Assembly (NCBI RefSeq): GCF_900113735.1
Contig: NZ_FOQM01000007.1
Coordinates: forward strand, 180,001-244,000
DNA length: 64,000 bases
Direction of reading: 5' to 3'
From: Bradyrhizobium sp. Gha
GTDB lineage: Bacteria > Pseudomonadota > Alphaproteobacteria > Rhizobiales > Xanthobacteraceae
The number at the start of each line of letters is the position of its first letter. Positions within the stretch are counted from its first letter, which is position 1. The position numbers and the translations under genes were made by a program. Positions 33,948-45,687 of the stretch are shown here, piece after piece. A model generated the notes under the pieces. It did no database searches, was not told the DNA's origin, and saw nothing but the letters and a program-made list of their open reading frames with translations.

Positions 33948-35078
33948 ATGAATCCAGCCGATCTTCCCTTCGATTCCGAGGCCATGCTCCAAGGCCTGCG
34001 CAAGTGGGTGGAATGCGAGAGCCCGACATGGGACGCCGGTGCCGTTAACCGCATGCTCGATATCGCGGCGCGGGACATGGCGATCATGGGTGCGACCATC
34101 GAGCGCATCGCCGGCCGTCAGGGCTTTGGCGGCGTCATCCGCGCGCGTTTCCCGCATCCCAGACAAGGCGAGCCGGGCATCCTGATCGCCGGCCACATGG
34201 ATACCGTGCACCCGGTCGGCACGATCGAGAAGCTGAAATGGCGGCGCGAAGGCAACAAGTGTTACGGCCCCGGCATCTACGACATGAAAGGCGGCAACTA
34301 TCTCGCGCTCGAAGCGATCCGGCAACTTGCGCGGGCGTCTTTCACCACGCCCCTGCCGATCACCATCCTGTTCACGCCGGACGAGGAAGTCGGCACGCCC
34401 TCGACACGCGACATCATCGAGGCGGAAGCGGCGCGCAACAAATATGTGCTGGTGCCCGAGCCTGGCCGCGCCGACAACGGCGTCACCACCGGACGTTACG
34501 CCATCGCGCGATTCAATTTGGAGGCGACGGGACGGCCGAGTCACGCGGGCGCAACGCTGTCGGCCGGACGCTCGGCCATCCGCGAAATGGCGCGGCAAAT
34601 CCTCGCGATCGACGCGATGACCACGGAGGACTGCACCTTCTCCGTCGGAATCGTGCATGGCGGCCAATGGGTCAACTGCGTTGCCACGACAGCCACCGGC
34701 GAAGCGCTGTCGATGGCGAAGCGCCAGGCCGATCTCGACCGTGGCGTGGAGCGCATGCTGGCACTATCGGGCACCGCGAATGACATCACGTTCAGCGTGA
34801 CGCGCGGGGTGACGCGGCCGGTGTGGGAACCGGATGCCGGCACGATGGCGCTGTATGAAAAGGCGCGCGGCGTCGCCAAATCTCTCGGCGCGGAATTACC
34901 GCATGCGAGCTCCGGTGGCGGCTCAGACGGCAATTTCACCGGCGCGATGGGCATCCCGACGCTCGACGGCCTCGGCGTGCGCGGAGGCAATGCCCACACG
35001 CTGGAAGAGTATATCGAGGTCGAGAGTCTCGTTGAGCGTGGCCGGCTGATGGCGGGGCTGCTCGCGACGCTGGAGTGA
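33948..35078 (+). CDS. M20-family metallopeptidase (carboxypeptidase G2-like)
   Basis: 376 residues with the M20 two-zinc active site: AGHMDTVH (His, Asp), YDMKGGNY (bridging Asp), PDEEVGT (catalytic Glu, Glu ligand) and VPEPG, plus a late His in GNAHTLEEY. The central dimerisation domain (about 185-290) includes GRPSHAGATLSAGRSA. The family removes a C-terminal Glu or cleaves N-acyl amino acids or dipeptides. ATG at 33948 follows GAGAGA. The frame is open to 33726 through the control region. It lies first in the rightward arm of a peptide uptake and hydrolysis locus. Confidence 0.88.
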   Translation: MNPADLPFDSEAMLQGLRKWVECESPTWDAGAVNRMLDIAARDMAIMGATIERIAGRQGFGGVIRARFPHPRQGEPGILIAGHMDTVHPVGTIEKLKWRREGNKCYGPGIYDMKGGNYLALEAIRQLARASFTTPLPITILFTPDEEVGTPSTRDIIEAEAARNKYVLVPEPGRADNGVTTGRYAIARFNLEATGRPSHAGATLSAGRSAIREMARQILAIDAMTTEDCTFSVGIVHGGQWVNCVATTATGEALSMAKRQADLDRGVERMLALSGTANDITFSVTRGVTRPVWEPDAGTMALYEKARGVAKSLGAELPHASSGGGSDGNFTGAMGIPTLDGLGVRGGNAHTLEEYIEVESLVERGRLMAGLLATLE

Positions 35079-35207
35079 CGGCAAGCCGGGCATGACGAGC
35101 ATACGGAGTTCCGGCTGGATGGCACGGGAATTGCTGAAATGTTAGGTTGGTGGCAGAACGGACAACGCCCGCTGCCGACGATTTGACTCTCATCTGACGG
35201 ATCCAGC

Positions 35208-36149
35208 TTGCTCGGATATCTCATTCGCCGAATCTTCGCCGCGGTGCCCGTGATGGGCGTCGTCGCGCTGTTTGTGTTCCTGCTGCTGCGGCTGACGCCG
35301 GGCGATCCCGCCGCGATCCTCGCCGGCGACAACGCGACGCCGGAACGGCTCGAGCGCATCCGCACCTCGCTCGGCCTCAACGAGCCCCTGATCGTGCAGT
35401 TCATCACCTGGGTGAACAAGCTGCTGCATGGCGATCTCGGAACGTCGCTGATCTCCAACCTGCCGGTCATGAAGATGATTGGCCAGCGCGTCGAGCCGTC
35501 GATCTCGATCGCGCTCTCGACCATCATCCTCGCGGTCATCGTGGCCGTGCCCTTGGGCGTCATCGCGGCCTGGAAGCACGGCACCTGGATCGACCGCTTC
35601 GTGATGGGACTTTCCGTGCTCGGCTTCTCGGTGCCGGTGTTCGTGGTCGGCTATGTCCTGATCGAGGTGTTTGCGATCGATCTGCGCTGGGTGCCGGTGC
35701 AGGGCTTCAAGAGCCTCTCGGCCGGCTTCGGCCCGTTCTTCGAGCGCATCATCCTGCCGACCTGTGCGCTCTCCTTCATCTACATCGCGCTGATCGCGCG
35801 CATGACCCGCGCGGCGATGCTCGACGTGCTCGGCGAAGACTACGTGCGGACGGCGCGCGCCAAAGGCATCAACGAGGTCGCGGTGATGATGCGGCACGCG
35901 CTGCGCAATGCCGCCGTGCCCGTGATCACCGTGATCGGCACCGGCTTTGCGCTGCTGATCTCCGGCGTCGTCGTCACCGAAAGCGTGTTCAACATCCCCG
36001 GCATCGGCCGTCTCACCGTGGATGCGGTGCTGGCGCGGGACTATCCGGTGATCCAGGCGATGATCCTCTTGACCTCGCTGATTTACGTCGTCGTCAATCT
36101 GCTGATCGACGTCGCCTACACGCTGCTCGATCCCCGGATCAGGTACTGA
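35208..36149 (+). CDS. dipeptide/oligopeptide ABC permease (DppB type)
   Basis: 313 residues, six spans. The N-terminal LGYLIRRIFAAVPVM start is typical of DppB/OppB. The EAA loop is EDYVRTARAKGINE, which docks on the ATPase. The start is TTG at 35208. Forms the translocation pore with the DppC-type protein encoded 19 bp downstream. The binding protein is encoded divergently at 32070-33680. Confidence 0.92.
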   Translation: MLGYLIRRIFAAVPVMGVVALFVFLLLRLTPGDPAAILAGDNATPERLERIRTSLGLNEPLIVQFITWVNKLLHGDLGTSLISNLPVMKMIGQRVEPSISIALSTIILAVIVAVPLGVIAAWKHGTWIDRFVMGLSVLGFSVPVFVVGYVLIEVFAIDLRWVPVQGFKSLSAGFGPFFERIILPTCALSFIYIALIARMTRAAMLDVLGEDYVRTARAKGINEVAVMMRHALRNAAVPVITVIGTGFALLISGVVVTESVFNIPGIGRLTVDAVLARDYPVIQAMILLTSLIYVVVNLLIDVAYTLLDPRIRY

Positions 36150-36168
36150 GGCTAGGGACAACAACAAA

Positions 36169-37056
36169 ATGACCGTCGACAGCCTCCCCCAGTCCTCCAT
36201 CCCGATCACGTCGCCGCTGCGGCCCCGCTTCGGCTTTCTCACCTCGACGCCGATCATCGCGGCGGCCACGATCCTGCTCGCGCTGATCGTGCTGATCTCG
36301 ATCCTGGCGCCGCTGATCGCGCCGTACGATCCGATTCAGCTCGCGCCGTCGCAGCGGCTCAAGCCGGCCTCGGCGCAGTTCCTGCTCGGCACCGACGCCT
36401 ATGGCCGAGACCTGTTGTCGCGGGTCATCTATGGCGGCCGCATCTCGCTGCTGATCGGCATCGGCTCGGCGGTTCTGTCGGTCGTCATTGGGCTCGCGAT
36501 CGGCCTCGTCTCGGGCTTCTTCAAGCTGATCGATTCCGTGATGATGCGCGTCATGGACGGCCTGATGGCGATGCCGAGCATTCTGCTCGCGATCGCCGTG
36601 GTGTCGCTGTCGGGCGCCAGCATCTGGACCGTGCTGGTCGCGATCACCATTCCTGAAATCCCGCGCGTGGCGCGCCTGGTGCGCTCGGTGGTGCTGTCCG
36701 CGCGCGAAGAGCCTTACGTCGAAGCCGCAATCTCTGTCGGCTCCAGCCTGCCGAAAATCATGTGGCGGCACCTGATGCCAAACACGATCGCGCCGATGAT
36801 CGTCCAGGGCACCTATGTCTGCGCGTCGGCGATCCTCACCGAGGCGATCCTGTCCTTCCTCGGCGCCGGCATCTCGCCGGAGACGCCCACCTGGGGCAAC
36901 ATCATGGCCGAGGGCCGCCAGTATTTTCAACTCAAGCCGACGCTGATCTTCTGGCCGGGCCTTTTGCTCTCAATCGCCATCCTCAGCATCAACCTGATCG
37001 GCGACGCCGCTCGCGATGCCCTCGATCCCCGCATGAAGCAGCGGGAGGGCAAATGA
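36169..37056 (+). CDS. dipeptide/oligopeptide ABC permease (DppC type)
   Basis: 295 residues: a cytoplasmic N-terminus, one span, then the usual DppC block (FLLGTDAYGRDLLSRVIYGG) and five further spans. The EAA loop is EEPYVEAAISVGSSLPKIMW. Second pore subunit of the peptide importer. An interspersed palindromic repeat (37070-37148) separates it from the ATPase gene inside the same operon. Confidence 0.92.
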   Translation: MTVDSLPQSSIPITSPLRPRFGFLTSTPIIAAATILLALIVLISILAPLIAPYDPIQLAPSQRLKPASAQFLLGTDAYGRDLLSRVIYGGRISLLIGIGSAVLSVVIGLAIGLVSGFFKLIDSVMMRVMDGLMAMPSILLAIAVVSLSGASIWTVLVAITIPEIPRVARLVRSVVLSAREEPYVEAAISVGSSLPKIMWRHLMPNTIAPMIVQGTYVCASAILTEAILSFLGAGISPETPTWGNIMAEGRQYFQLKPTLIFWPGLLLSIAILSINLIGDAARDALDPRMKQREGK

Positions 37057-37069
37057 AACCCTTTACTCC

Positions 37070-37148
37070 GTCATTCCGGGGCGGTGCGGAGCACCGAACC
37101 CGGAATCTCGAGGTTCCGGGTTCGCGCTTCCGCGCGCCCCGGAACGAC
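37070..37148. repeat. palindromic repeat, family A (inside the peptide operon)
   Basis: Begins GTCATTCCGGGGCGG and ends CGCCCCGGAACGAC, with an inner AACCCGGAATCTCGAGGTTCCGGGTT palindrome split by CTCGAG. Related copies are at 51557-51655 and 62889-62968. It would fold to a long hairpin in the operon mRNA between permease and ATPase genes. Confidence 0.8.
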
Positions 37149-37162
37149 GTTGGAGATCTCGC

Positions 37163-38815
<1,653 letters not shown>

Positions 38816-38826
38816 ATCCCTCCCCT

Positions 38827-38903
38827 CGTCATTGCGAGCAGCGAAGCAATCCAGAATCCCTCCGCCGAAAGACTCTGGACTGCTTCGCTGCGCTCGCAAC
38901 GAG
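38827..38903. repeat. palindromic repeat, family B
   Basis: CGTCATTGCGAGCAGCGAAG... pairs with ...CTTCGCTGCGCTCGCAACGAG. An inner GAATCCCTCCGCCGAAAGACTC forms the loop region. Related to 45606-45687 and, by its ends, 54244-54300. It lies between the ATPase and M81 peptidase genes. Confidence 0.75.
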
Positions 38904-39023
38904 GTGTACGCGGCAAGCATTCCGAAAACGGCTTGAGGCCATGCGCGGCGCGACTGTCTGGCTTGCTTGCTCTTGCCGCAAAGGCGGGTAACGTCGCGCC
39001 ACCATTTGACCGGACCAGCATTG

Positions 39024-40529
39024 ATGACACGTATCGCCGTCGGCGGCTTCCTGCACGAGACCAACACCTTCGCTCCGACGAAGGCGACCTTCGCGGACTT
39101 CCAGCATGGCGGCGGCTGGCCGGCGATGACCGTAGGACCCGACGTGCTGAAGGTGATGCGGCGCATCAATGTCGGCCTCGCCGGTTTCGTCGACAGCGCC
39201 GAAGCAAACGGCTGGGAACTCATTCCGACCATTGCCTGCGGTGCAAGTCCGTCCGCGCACGTCACCAAAGACGCCTTCGAGCGCATCGTGAAGGTGATGG
39301 TGGACGGCATCAAAGCAGCCGGCCCGATCGACGCTGTTTATCTCGATCTGCACGGCGCCATGGTGACCGAGCATCTCGACGACGGCGAAGGCGAGATTTT
39401 GGCGCGGGTACGCCGCGTCATCGGCAAGAACATTCCGCTGGTCGCGAGCCTCGACCTGCACGCCAACGTCACCCCGGCGATGATGGAGCATGCCGATGCG
39501 CTGATCGCCTACCGCACCTATCCGCATGTCGACATGGCCGAGACCGGCCGCGCCTCGGCAAGGCACCTCGCGCTGCTCCCGAAGACGACGGAACGCTTCG
39601 CAAAATCGTTCCGGCAGTTGCCATTCCTGATCGCGATCAGCTGGCAATGCACCAATGACTTCCCTGCCAAGGGCATCTACGAAAAATTGGCAGCGCTGGA
39701 GAGCGATACGGTTCCGACGTTGTCCTTCGCGCCGGGCTTTCCCGCCGCCGATTTCCGCGACTGCGGACCGAGCGTGTTCGCCTATGGCAAGACGCAGGAC
39801 GACGCCGACCGCGCCGCTGATGCGCTCGTCAAGCTGATCGAAAGCCACGAGGACGATTTCGACGGCAAGATCTGGACTCCCGACGACGGCGTGCGCCACG
39901 CCATGGAACTTGCGAAGAGCGCGAGCAAGCCGATCATCATCGCCGACACCCAGGACAATCCCGGTGCAGGCGGCGATTCCGACACCACGGGCATGCTGCG
40001 CGCGCTGGTGCGCAACGGGGCGAGCGCGGCGACCGGCGCGATCTACGATCCCGTCTCGGCCAAGGCCGCGCATGCGGCGGGTGTCGGCGCTACAATCACA
40101 CTCTCACTCGGCGGCAAATCAGGCATTCCCGGTGACGAGCCCTACACCGAGAGCTTCGTCGTCGAACAACTCTCCGATGGCCGTTTCATTGCCCCCGGGC
40201 CCTATTTTGGCGGCCGCGAGATGGAGATGGGCCCGTCAGCGTGCCTGCGCATCGGCGACGTCCGCGTGGTCGTGAGTTCTCACAAGGCCCAGCTCGCCGA
40301 CCAGGCGATGTATCGCTATGTCGGGATCGAGCCGACGAAAGAAAAAATTCTGGTCAACAAGAGCTCGGTGCACTTCCGCGCCGATTTCGAGCCGATCGCG
40401 GAGAAGCTGATGATCTGCGCCGCGCCGGGTGCGATGCCGGCCGATACCGCGTCACTGCCCTGGACGCGCCTGCGTCCCGGCATCCGCATCAAGCCGAACG
40501 GCCCCGTTTTCACGCCCCCTTCACGCTAA
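39024..40529 (+). CDS. M81-family metallopeptidase (MlrC/microcystinase C-like)
   Basis: 501 residues beginning IAVGGFLHETNTFAPT, the hallmark of the M81/MlrC family. Further motifs are YLDLHGAMV (Asp-Leu-His), LDLHANVT and DNPGAGGDSDTTGML. MlrC in microcystin degraders cleaves linear peptide products. Most family members in soil bacteria have unknown substrates and sit near peptide importers, as here. It is cytoplasmic, with no signal. ATG at 39024 opens the conserved N-terminus, and the frame starts 19 codons earlier in repeat-adjacent sequence. The next gene starts 13 bp after its stop, so these hydrolases form one operon. Confidence 0.88.
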   Translation: MTRIAVGGFLHETNTFAPTKATFADFQHGGGWPAMTVGPDVLKVMRRINVGLAGFVDSAEANGWELIPTIACGASPSAHVTKDAFERIVKVMVDGIKAAGPIDAVYLDLHGAMVTEHLDDGEGEILARVRRVIGKNIPLVASLDLHANVTPAMMEHADALIAYRTYPHVDMAETGRASARHLALLPKTTERFAKSFRQLPFLIAISWQCTNDFPAKGIYEKLAALESDTVPTLSFAPGFPAADFRDCGPSVFAYGKTQDDADRAADALVKLIESHEDDFDGKIWTPDDGVRHAMELAKSASKPIIIADTQDNPGAGGDSDTTGMLRALVRNGASAATGAIYDPVSAKAAHAAGVGATITLSLGGKSGIPGDEPYTESFVVEQLSDGRFIAPGPYFGGREMEMGPSACLRIGDVRVVVSSHKAQLADQAMYRYVGIEPTKEKILVNKSSVHFRADFEPIAEKLMICAAPGAMPADTASLPWTRLRPGIRIKPNGPVFTPPSR

Positions 40530-40542
40530 CCGGACAGGACAC

Positions 40543-41706
40543 ATGCCCACCATCGACCGCATCGACGGCTACGCCGACGAACTCACCGCCATCAGGCGCG
40601 ACCTGCACGCCCATCCCGAGATCGGCTTCGAGGAGGTCCGCACGTCAGGCATCGTCGCCGAGAAGCTGACGAGCTGGGGCATCGAGGTGCATCGCGGTCT
40701 CGGCGGCACCGGCGTGATAGGCGTTATCAAGGGAAAGGGTTCCGGTAGCAAGCGCATCGGCCTGCGCGCCGACATGGACGCGCTGCCGATGGAGGAGAAC
40801 ACCAATCTGAAATGGAGTTCGAAGATCCCCGGCCGCTTCCACGGCTGCGGCCATGACGGCCACACCACCATGCTGCTCGGCACTGCACGTTACCTCGCCG
40901 AGACCCGGAACTTCGACGGCACCGTGCACCTGATCTTCCAACCGGCCGAGGAAGGCCTCGGCGGCGCCCGCGCCATGATCAAGGACGGCCTGTTCGAGAA
41001 GTTTCCGTGCGACGAGCTTTACGGCTTGCATAACGCGCCTGACTTGAATCACGGCGAGATCGCCATCCTGCCGGGCCCGGCCATGGCCAGCGCCGACTTC
41101 TTCGACCTCCGCATCACCGGTTATGGCGCACATGGCGCGATGCCCGAGCGCTCCAAGGACGCTGTGATCATCGCAACCACGCTGGCGCAGGCGATCCAGA
41201 CCATCGTCAGCCGCAACGTCGAGCCGCTGCAGGCAGCCGTGGTGTCGATCACCCAGATCCATGCGGGCTCCGCCTACAACGTCATCCCCGGCGACGCGCA
41301 TCTGTGCGGCACCATCCGCACCTTCTCGAAGGACGTCCGCACCCTCGTCAGCGAACGCATCCGCACCATCTGCGCCGGCATCGCCAGCGCCTACAATTGC
41401 GTGATCGACGTCGACATCCGCGACACCTTCAACGTGCTGGTCAATCAGGTCGAGCAGTCCAAGGTCGTCGAGGAGGTCGCGCGCACCGTCGTCGATCCCG
41501 CCAAGGTGATTACCCGCACCCAGCCGAAGATGGGCAGCGAGGATTTCGCCGACATGCTGGAGACCATTCCCGGCGCCTATTTCTGGGTCGGACATGACGG
41601 CTCGGTGCCCGTGCACAATCCCGGCTTCGTGCTCGACGACAAGATCCTGCCGATCGGCGCCAGCATGTTCGCCCGGATCATCGAAACGCGCATGCCGGTG
41701 GGTTAG
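40543..41706 (+). CDS. M20-family amidohydrolase (hippurate hydrolase-like)
   Basis: 387 residues of the M20D amidohydrolase group. LHAHPEIGFEE, LRADMDALPM, GCGHDGHTTMLLG (Cys-x-His-Asp) and PAEEGLGGA (catalytic Glu) supply the two-metal site, with a further His in GAHGAMPERSKDA. Related enzymes hydrolyse N-acyl amino acids such as hippurate, N-acetyl amino acids or indole-acetyl conjugates. GGACAGGACAC precedes the ATG. It lies between the M81 peptidase and the amidase (2 bp apart), so it probably acts on a product of imported peptides or amides. Confidence 0.9.
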   Translation: MPTIDRIDGYADELTAIRRDLHAHPEIGFEEVRTSGIVAEKLTSWGIEVHRGLGGTGVIGVIKGKGSGSKRIGLRADMDALPMEENTNLKWSSKIPGRFHGCGHDGHTTMLLGTARYLAETRNFDGTVHLIFQPAEEGLGGARAMIKDGLFEKFPCDELYGLHNAPDLNHGEIAILPGPAMASADFFDLRITGYGAHGAMPERSKDAVIIATTLAQAIQTIVSRNVEPLQAAVVSITQIHAGSAYNVIPGDAHLCGTIRTFSKDVRTLVSERIRTICAGIASAYNCVIDVDIRDTFNVLVNQVEQSKVVEEVARTVVDPAKVITRTQPKMGSEDFADMLETIPGAYFWVGHDGSVPVHNPGFVLDDKILPIGASMFARIIETRMPVG

Positions 41707-41708
41707 CA

Positions 41709-43142
41709 ATGCAGAAACCGAGCGTCGAAGATGCAGTCACCTCGCTGCACGATCTCTCCGCGGTCGATCTGATCGCGGGCTATCGGGCAAAACAGTTCTC
41801 GCCGAGCGAGGTGCTGGAGGATTTGCTCGCGCATGTCGCGGCGTGGGAGCCGCATCTGAAGGCGCTCTACGCGTTCGATCCTGACGGCGCGCGCGAGGTC
41901 GCCAAGGCCTCGACCGCGCGCTGGTCCGGCGGCGAGCCTTGCGGCCCGCTCGACGGCGTGCCGGTCACGGTAAAGGACAATATCGCGACCAAGGGCGTGC
42001 CGGTGCCGCTGGGCGCTGCGAGCGTCAAGCTCGTGCCCGCCGAGAAGGACGCACCGCCCGCGGCCCGGCTGCGTGAGGCAGGGGCGATCATCTTCGCCAA
42101 GACCACCATGCCCGATTACGGCATGCTGTCCTCGGGTCTCTCCTCGTTCCATGCGCTCGCGCGCAATCCGTGGGATCTGTCCAAGAACCCCGGCGGCTCC
42201 AGCGCCGGTGCAGGCGCAGCTGGGGCGGCCGGCTATGGTCCCCTGCATCTCGGCACGGACATTGGCGGCTCAGTGCGCCTGCCCGCGGCTTGGTGCGGCC
42301 TCGTCGGCCTGAAGCCGAGCTTCGGCCGCGTGCCGATCGACCCCACCTATGTCGGCCGCGTCGCCGGCCCCATGACCCGTACGGTCGATGATTGCGCGCT
42401 GATGATGAGCGTGATCGCGAAGCCTGACCGGCGCGATGGCATGAGCCTTCCCGCAGAACCGCTCAACTGGAAGGGGTTGGAAAAATCTCCACGCAAATTG
42501 CGGATCGGCCTGATGCTCGACGCCGGCGTCGGCCTGCCGGCGGAAAGGCCGGTCCGCGAGGTCGCGGTGAAAGCCGCGAAGGCGTTCGAATCCGCAGGCA
42601 GCGTCGTCACCGAAGTCGACGGCATCCTCACGCGCGAGATGCTCGACGGCCTCGACAATTTCTGGCGCGCGCGGATGTGGGACGATCTGACGAAGCTGAC
42701 GCCGGCCGAACAGGCCAAGGTGCTGCCTTATATTTACAGGTGGGGCGCATCGGGCGCGAAGCTGTCGGGCGTCGAGGTGATCCGCGGCTTCAACCAGACC
42801 ATGGCGATCCGCGCGGCTGCGTCAAAGCTGTTCTGCGAGCTCGATTACGTGATCTCGCCGACCGCCCCGAATGTGAATTATGCGGCGGAATGGGCGTCGC
42901 CCACCAACGATCCGATGAGGCCGTTCGAGCACATCTGCTATACCGTCCCGTGGAATATGTCGGAGAACCCCGCCATCTCCCTCAATGGCGGCTTCGATGC
43001 CACGGGTTTTCCGATCGGCGTCCAGATCGTCGGCCGCCGTTTCGATGATATCGGCGTGCTCGGCATGGCCAAGGCGTTCGAGGGCCTGCGCGGCGCGCAG
43101 CGGCCTTGGCCGAAGCCGCCGGCGCATCAGGCGACCATCTAG
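41709..43142 (+). CDS. amidase (amidase-signature family)
   Basis: 477 residues. The Ser-cisSer-Lys triad is readable: Lys in PVTVKDNIATKG, the Ser of NPGGSSAGAG and the nucleophilic Ser of GTDIGGSVRLPA. It cleaves an amide to acid and ammonia or amine. It starts 2 nt after the stop of the amidohydrolase gene. Together with the M81 and M20 enzymes it closes the peptide/amide locus. Homologues include glutamyl-tRNA amidotransferase subunit A, but no GatB or GatC genes are near and the context argues for a catabolic amidase. Confidence 0.9.
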   Translation: MQKPSVEDAVTSLHDLSAVDLIAGYRAKQFSPSEVLEDLLAHVAAWEPHLKALYAFDPDGAREVAKASTARWSGGEPCGPLDGVPVTVKDNIATKGVPVPLGAASVKLVPAEKDAPPAARLREAGAIIFAKTTMPDYGMLSSGLSSFHALARNPWDLSKNPGGSSAGAGAAGAAGYGPLHLGTDIGGSVRLPAAWCGLVGLKPSFGRVPIDPTYVGRVAGPMTRTVDDCALMMSVIAKPDRRDGMSLPAEPLNWKGLEKSPRKLRIGLMLDAGVGLPAERPVREVAVKAAKAFESAGSVVTEVDGILTREMLDGLDNFWRARMWDDLTKLTPAEQAKVLPYIYRWGASGAKLSGVEVIRGFNQTMAIRAAASKLFCELDYVISPTAPNVNYAAEWASPTNDPMRPFEHICYTVPWNMSENPAISLNGGFDATGFPIGVQIVGRRFDDIGVLGMAKAFEGLRGAQRPWPKPPAHQATI

Positions 43143-43158
43143 CGCCTCCGCACAATTC

Positions 43159-43232
43159 GTCATGCGCGGGCTCGACCCGCGCATCCAGCGTCTTCAGAAA
43201 AAGAGGATTGCCGGGTCAAGCCCGGCAATGAC
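43159..43232. repeat. palindromic repeat, family C
   Basis: Two inverted units in tandem: GCGCGGGCTCGACCCGCGC (left) and TTGCCGGGTCAAGCCCGGCAA (right), with GTCATG and CAATGAC ends. It lies between the amidase and the truncated enoyl-CoA hydratase genes. Confidence 0.7.
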
Positions 43233-43269
43233 AGAATTGATTCAAGAATGACAGGGAAGGAAACCACCC

Positions 43270-43945
<676 letters not shown>

Positions 43946-43984
43946 CACTTCGCGCATCTGCAGGGCTAACCCACCCTACAGTTC

Positions 43985-44962
43985 TTAGTCCATCACCAAC
44001 GCCACGCGCCCGATCGCCTTGCGGTCGAGCAACAGCCGCATCGCCTTGGCGCAATCTTGCAGCGGCAGCCGGTGCGAGATGTTCGGCCGCAGCTTGCCTT
44101 CCTCCGCCCATTGCAGCAGCGCCTTGAGGCGCACTTCGCCAAGCGCGGGATTTCTCCGCACGGCTTCGCCGGCGCGCACGCCGAGCACGCTGGCGCCTTT
44201 GATCAACAGCAGGTTGGTCTTGGCGGAGCCGATGCCGCCGGTGAAACCGATCACCAGCAGCCTTGCGCCCCAGGCGATGCAGCGCATCGAGTTCTCGAAG
44301 ACCTCGCCGCCGACGGGATCGAACACCACGTCGGCGCCGCGGCCCTCGGTGATGCGCTTGACGGCATCGCGAAACGGCTCGCGGTCGTAACGCACGAGAT
44401 GATCGGCGCCGCGTGATTTCGCGATCGCCAGCTTCTCGTCACTGGACGCGGTCGCGATCACGGTCGCACCGAGCATCTTGCCGATCTCCACCGCAGCAAG
44501 GCCAACCCCGCCGCCGGCGCCATGCACCAGCAGCACCTCGCCCGGCTCCACCCGGCCGCGATCGATCAGCGCATGATAGGCGGTGCCGTGGCCGGCGAGA
44601 TAGGTCGCCCCCTCGGCGTAATCGAACGTTGATGGCAACGGCGTCAGCTGCGCCGGCGTGACGACCGCCTCGTCCGTGAAGGCGCCGTGGCGCATCTTGA
44701 CGATGACCTTGTCGCCGACGGAAACGCCCCTCGCCTCCGCGCCGACCTCGGTCACGTCGCCGGCAGCTTCCATGCCGGGCGTGAACGGCAACTCCGGCTT
44801 GAGCTGATAGTCGCCCGCGGCCATCAGCACGTCAGGAAAATTAAGGCCGGCGGCACGAATTGCGACACGAACTTCGCCCGCATTCAGGGCACGCGACGGA
44901 AACTCTTCCAACCGCAACGTTTCGGGTACGCCGAGCGCGCGGCAGACGACAGCACGTGCCAT
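43985..44962 (-). CDS. NADPH:quinone oxidoreductase (MDR family, zinc-free)
   Basis: 325 residues. GroES-like N-terminal domain (AAGLNFPDVLMAAGDYQLKP, PFTPGMEAAG) and Rossmann domain with VHGAGGGVGLAAVEIGKMLG. The zinc-binding Cys/His of alcohol dehydrogenases are absent, as in QorA/zeta-crystallin-like enzymes, which reduce quinones or enoyl compounds with NADPH. The start overlaps the stop of the upstream isomerase gene by one base (TGATG), so the two are translationally coupled. Its 3' end faces the truncated enoyl-CoA hydratase gene, and the deletion there stops about 40 bp short of this gene. Confidence 0.9.
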   Translation of the reverse strand: MARAVVCRALGVPETLRLEEFPSRALNAGEVRVAIRAAGLNFPDVLMAAGDYQLKPELPFTPGMEAAGDVTEVGAEARGVSVGDKVIVKMRHGAFTDEAVVTPAQLTPLPSTFDYAEGATYLAGHGTAYHALIDRGRVEPGEVLLVHGAGGGVGLAAVEIGKMLGATVIATASSDEKLAIAKSRGADHLVRYDREPFRDAVKRITEGRGADVVFDPVGGEVFENSMRCIAWGARLLVIGFTGGIGSAKTNLLLIKGASVLGVRAGEAVRRNPALGEVRLKALLQWAEEGKLRPNISHRLPLQDCAKAMRLLLDRKAIGRVALVMD

Positions 44963-45570
44963 CAGGCCGCGCTCGCCTTGCTGCGCAGCAGCGCCTCGCG
45001 GATCAGCGGCAGACGGTCATTGCCGAAATACATGTCGGTCTTGTTGACAAAAATCGTCGGCGAGCCGAACCCGCCGCGCGCGACTACCTCCTCCGTGTTG
45101 GCCTTGAGCTGATCCTTGATGGCCTGCTGCGAGATTCCGGCAAAGAATTTCTGCTCGTCGATGCCGGCCTTCTTGCAGATCTCCGCGAGCACCGCATCCT
45201 GCGAGATGTCCTCGTCGCCGCCCCAATAGGCCTCGAACACCGATGTCGCGAACGGCACCATGTCCTTGCCGAGCCAGATGCAGCCGCGCATCGCCTTGAC
45301 GCTGTTCACCGGAAACACCGTCGGCGGCATCTTGATGGCGAGTCCGGCGGAGCGCGCCCAATCGGCGAGGTCCTTCTTCATGTAGCGCGCCTTCAGCGGC
45401 ACCGGCGTCTCGCGCTGCGCGTAGACGCTCGGGTTGACCGTGTTGAAGATGCCGCCGACGAGGATCGGCCGCCAGACGATCTCGGAGCCGAGCTCCTTGG
45501 CGAGCGGCTGGATGTTGTGGAAGGCGAGATAGGTCCAGGGACTGGAGCAGTCGAAGAAAAATTCGATCAT
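44962..45570 (-). CDS. 2-hydroxychromene-2-carboxylate isomerase-like (DsbA-fold) protein
   Basis: 202 residues of the DsbA/GST-kappa fold. The active-site region is FFFDCSSPWTYLAF, with Ser in place of the second Cys of a thioredoxin motif, as in glutathione-dependent HCCA isomerases. Later segments include EAYWGGDEDISQDAVLAEIC and FGSPTIFVNKTDMYFGNDRL, the cis-Pro loop and C-terminal end typical of the family. It catalyses a glutathione-assisted isomerisation in aromatic degradation or a related reaction. The substrate here is unknown. Coupled to the quinone oxidoreductase gene downstream. Confidence 0.88.
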   Translation of the reverse strand: MIEFFFDCSSPWTYLAFHNIQPLAKELGSEIVWRPILVGGIFNTVNPSVYAQRETPVPLKARYMKKDLADWARSAGLAIKMPPTVFPVNSVKAMRGCIWLGKDMVPFATSVFEAYWGGDEDISQDAVLAEICKKAGIDEQKFFAGISQQAIKDQLKANTEEVVARGGFGSPTIFVNKTDMYFGNDRLPLIREALLRSKASAA

Positions 45571-45605
45571 GGCGTTTCCCTTGTTTGTCGGCCCGCCCTC
45601 TCACC

Positions 45606-45687
45606 CGTCATTGCGAGGAGCGAAGCGACGAAGCAATGAAGAGTCTTTCCGCAGAAGCAGTCTGGATTGCTTCGCTCGCAATGACGG
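45606..45687. repeat. palindromic repeat, family B
   Basis: CCGTCATTGCGAGGAGCGAAG at the left matches CTTCGCTCGCAATGACGGG at the right. The centre differs from the copy at 38827-38903. It takes up part of the 343-bp gap before the methionine synthase gene. The rest (45688-45913) shows no gene or clear riboswitch. Confidence 0.75.

Noticed and set aside
35190..36269. 359-residue minus-strand frame
   Set aside because: Antisense to the DppB-type permease, rich in Asp, His and Arg as expected for the reverse of a hydrophobic gene.
41709..43142. GatA subunit of the glutamyl-tRNA amidotransferase
   Set aside because: The amidase signature fits, but gatB and gatC are absent and the gene is embedded in a catabolic locus.
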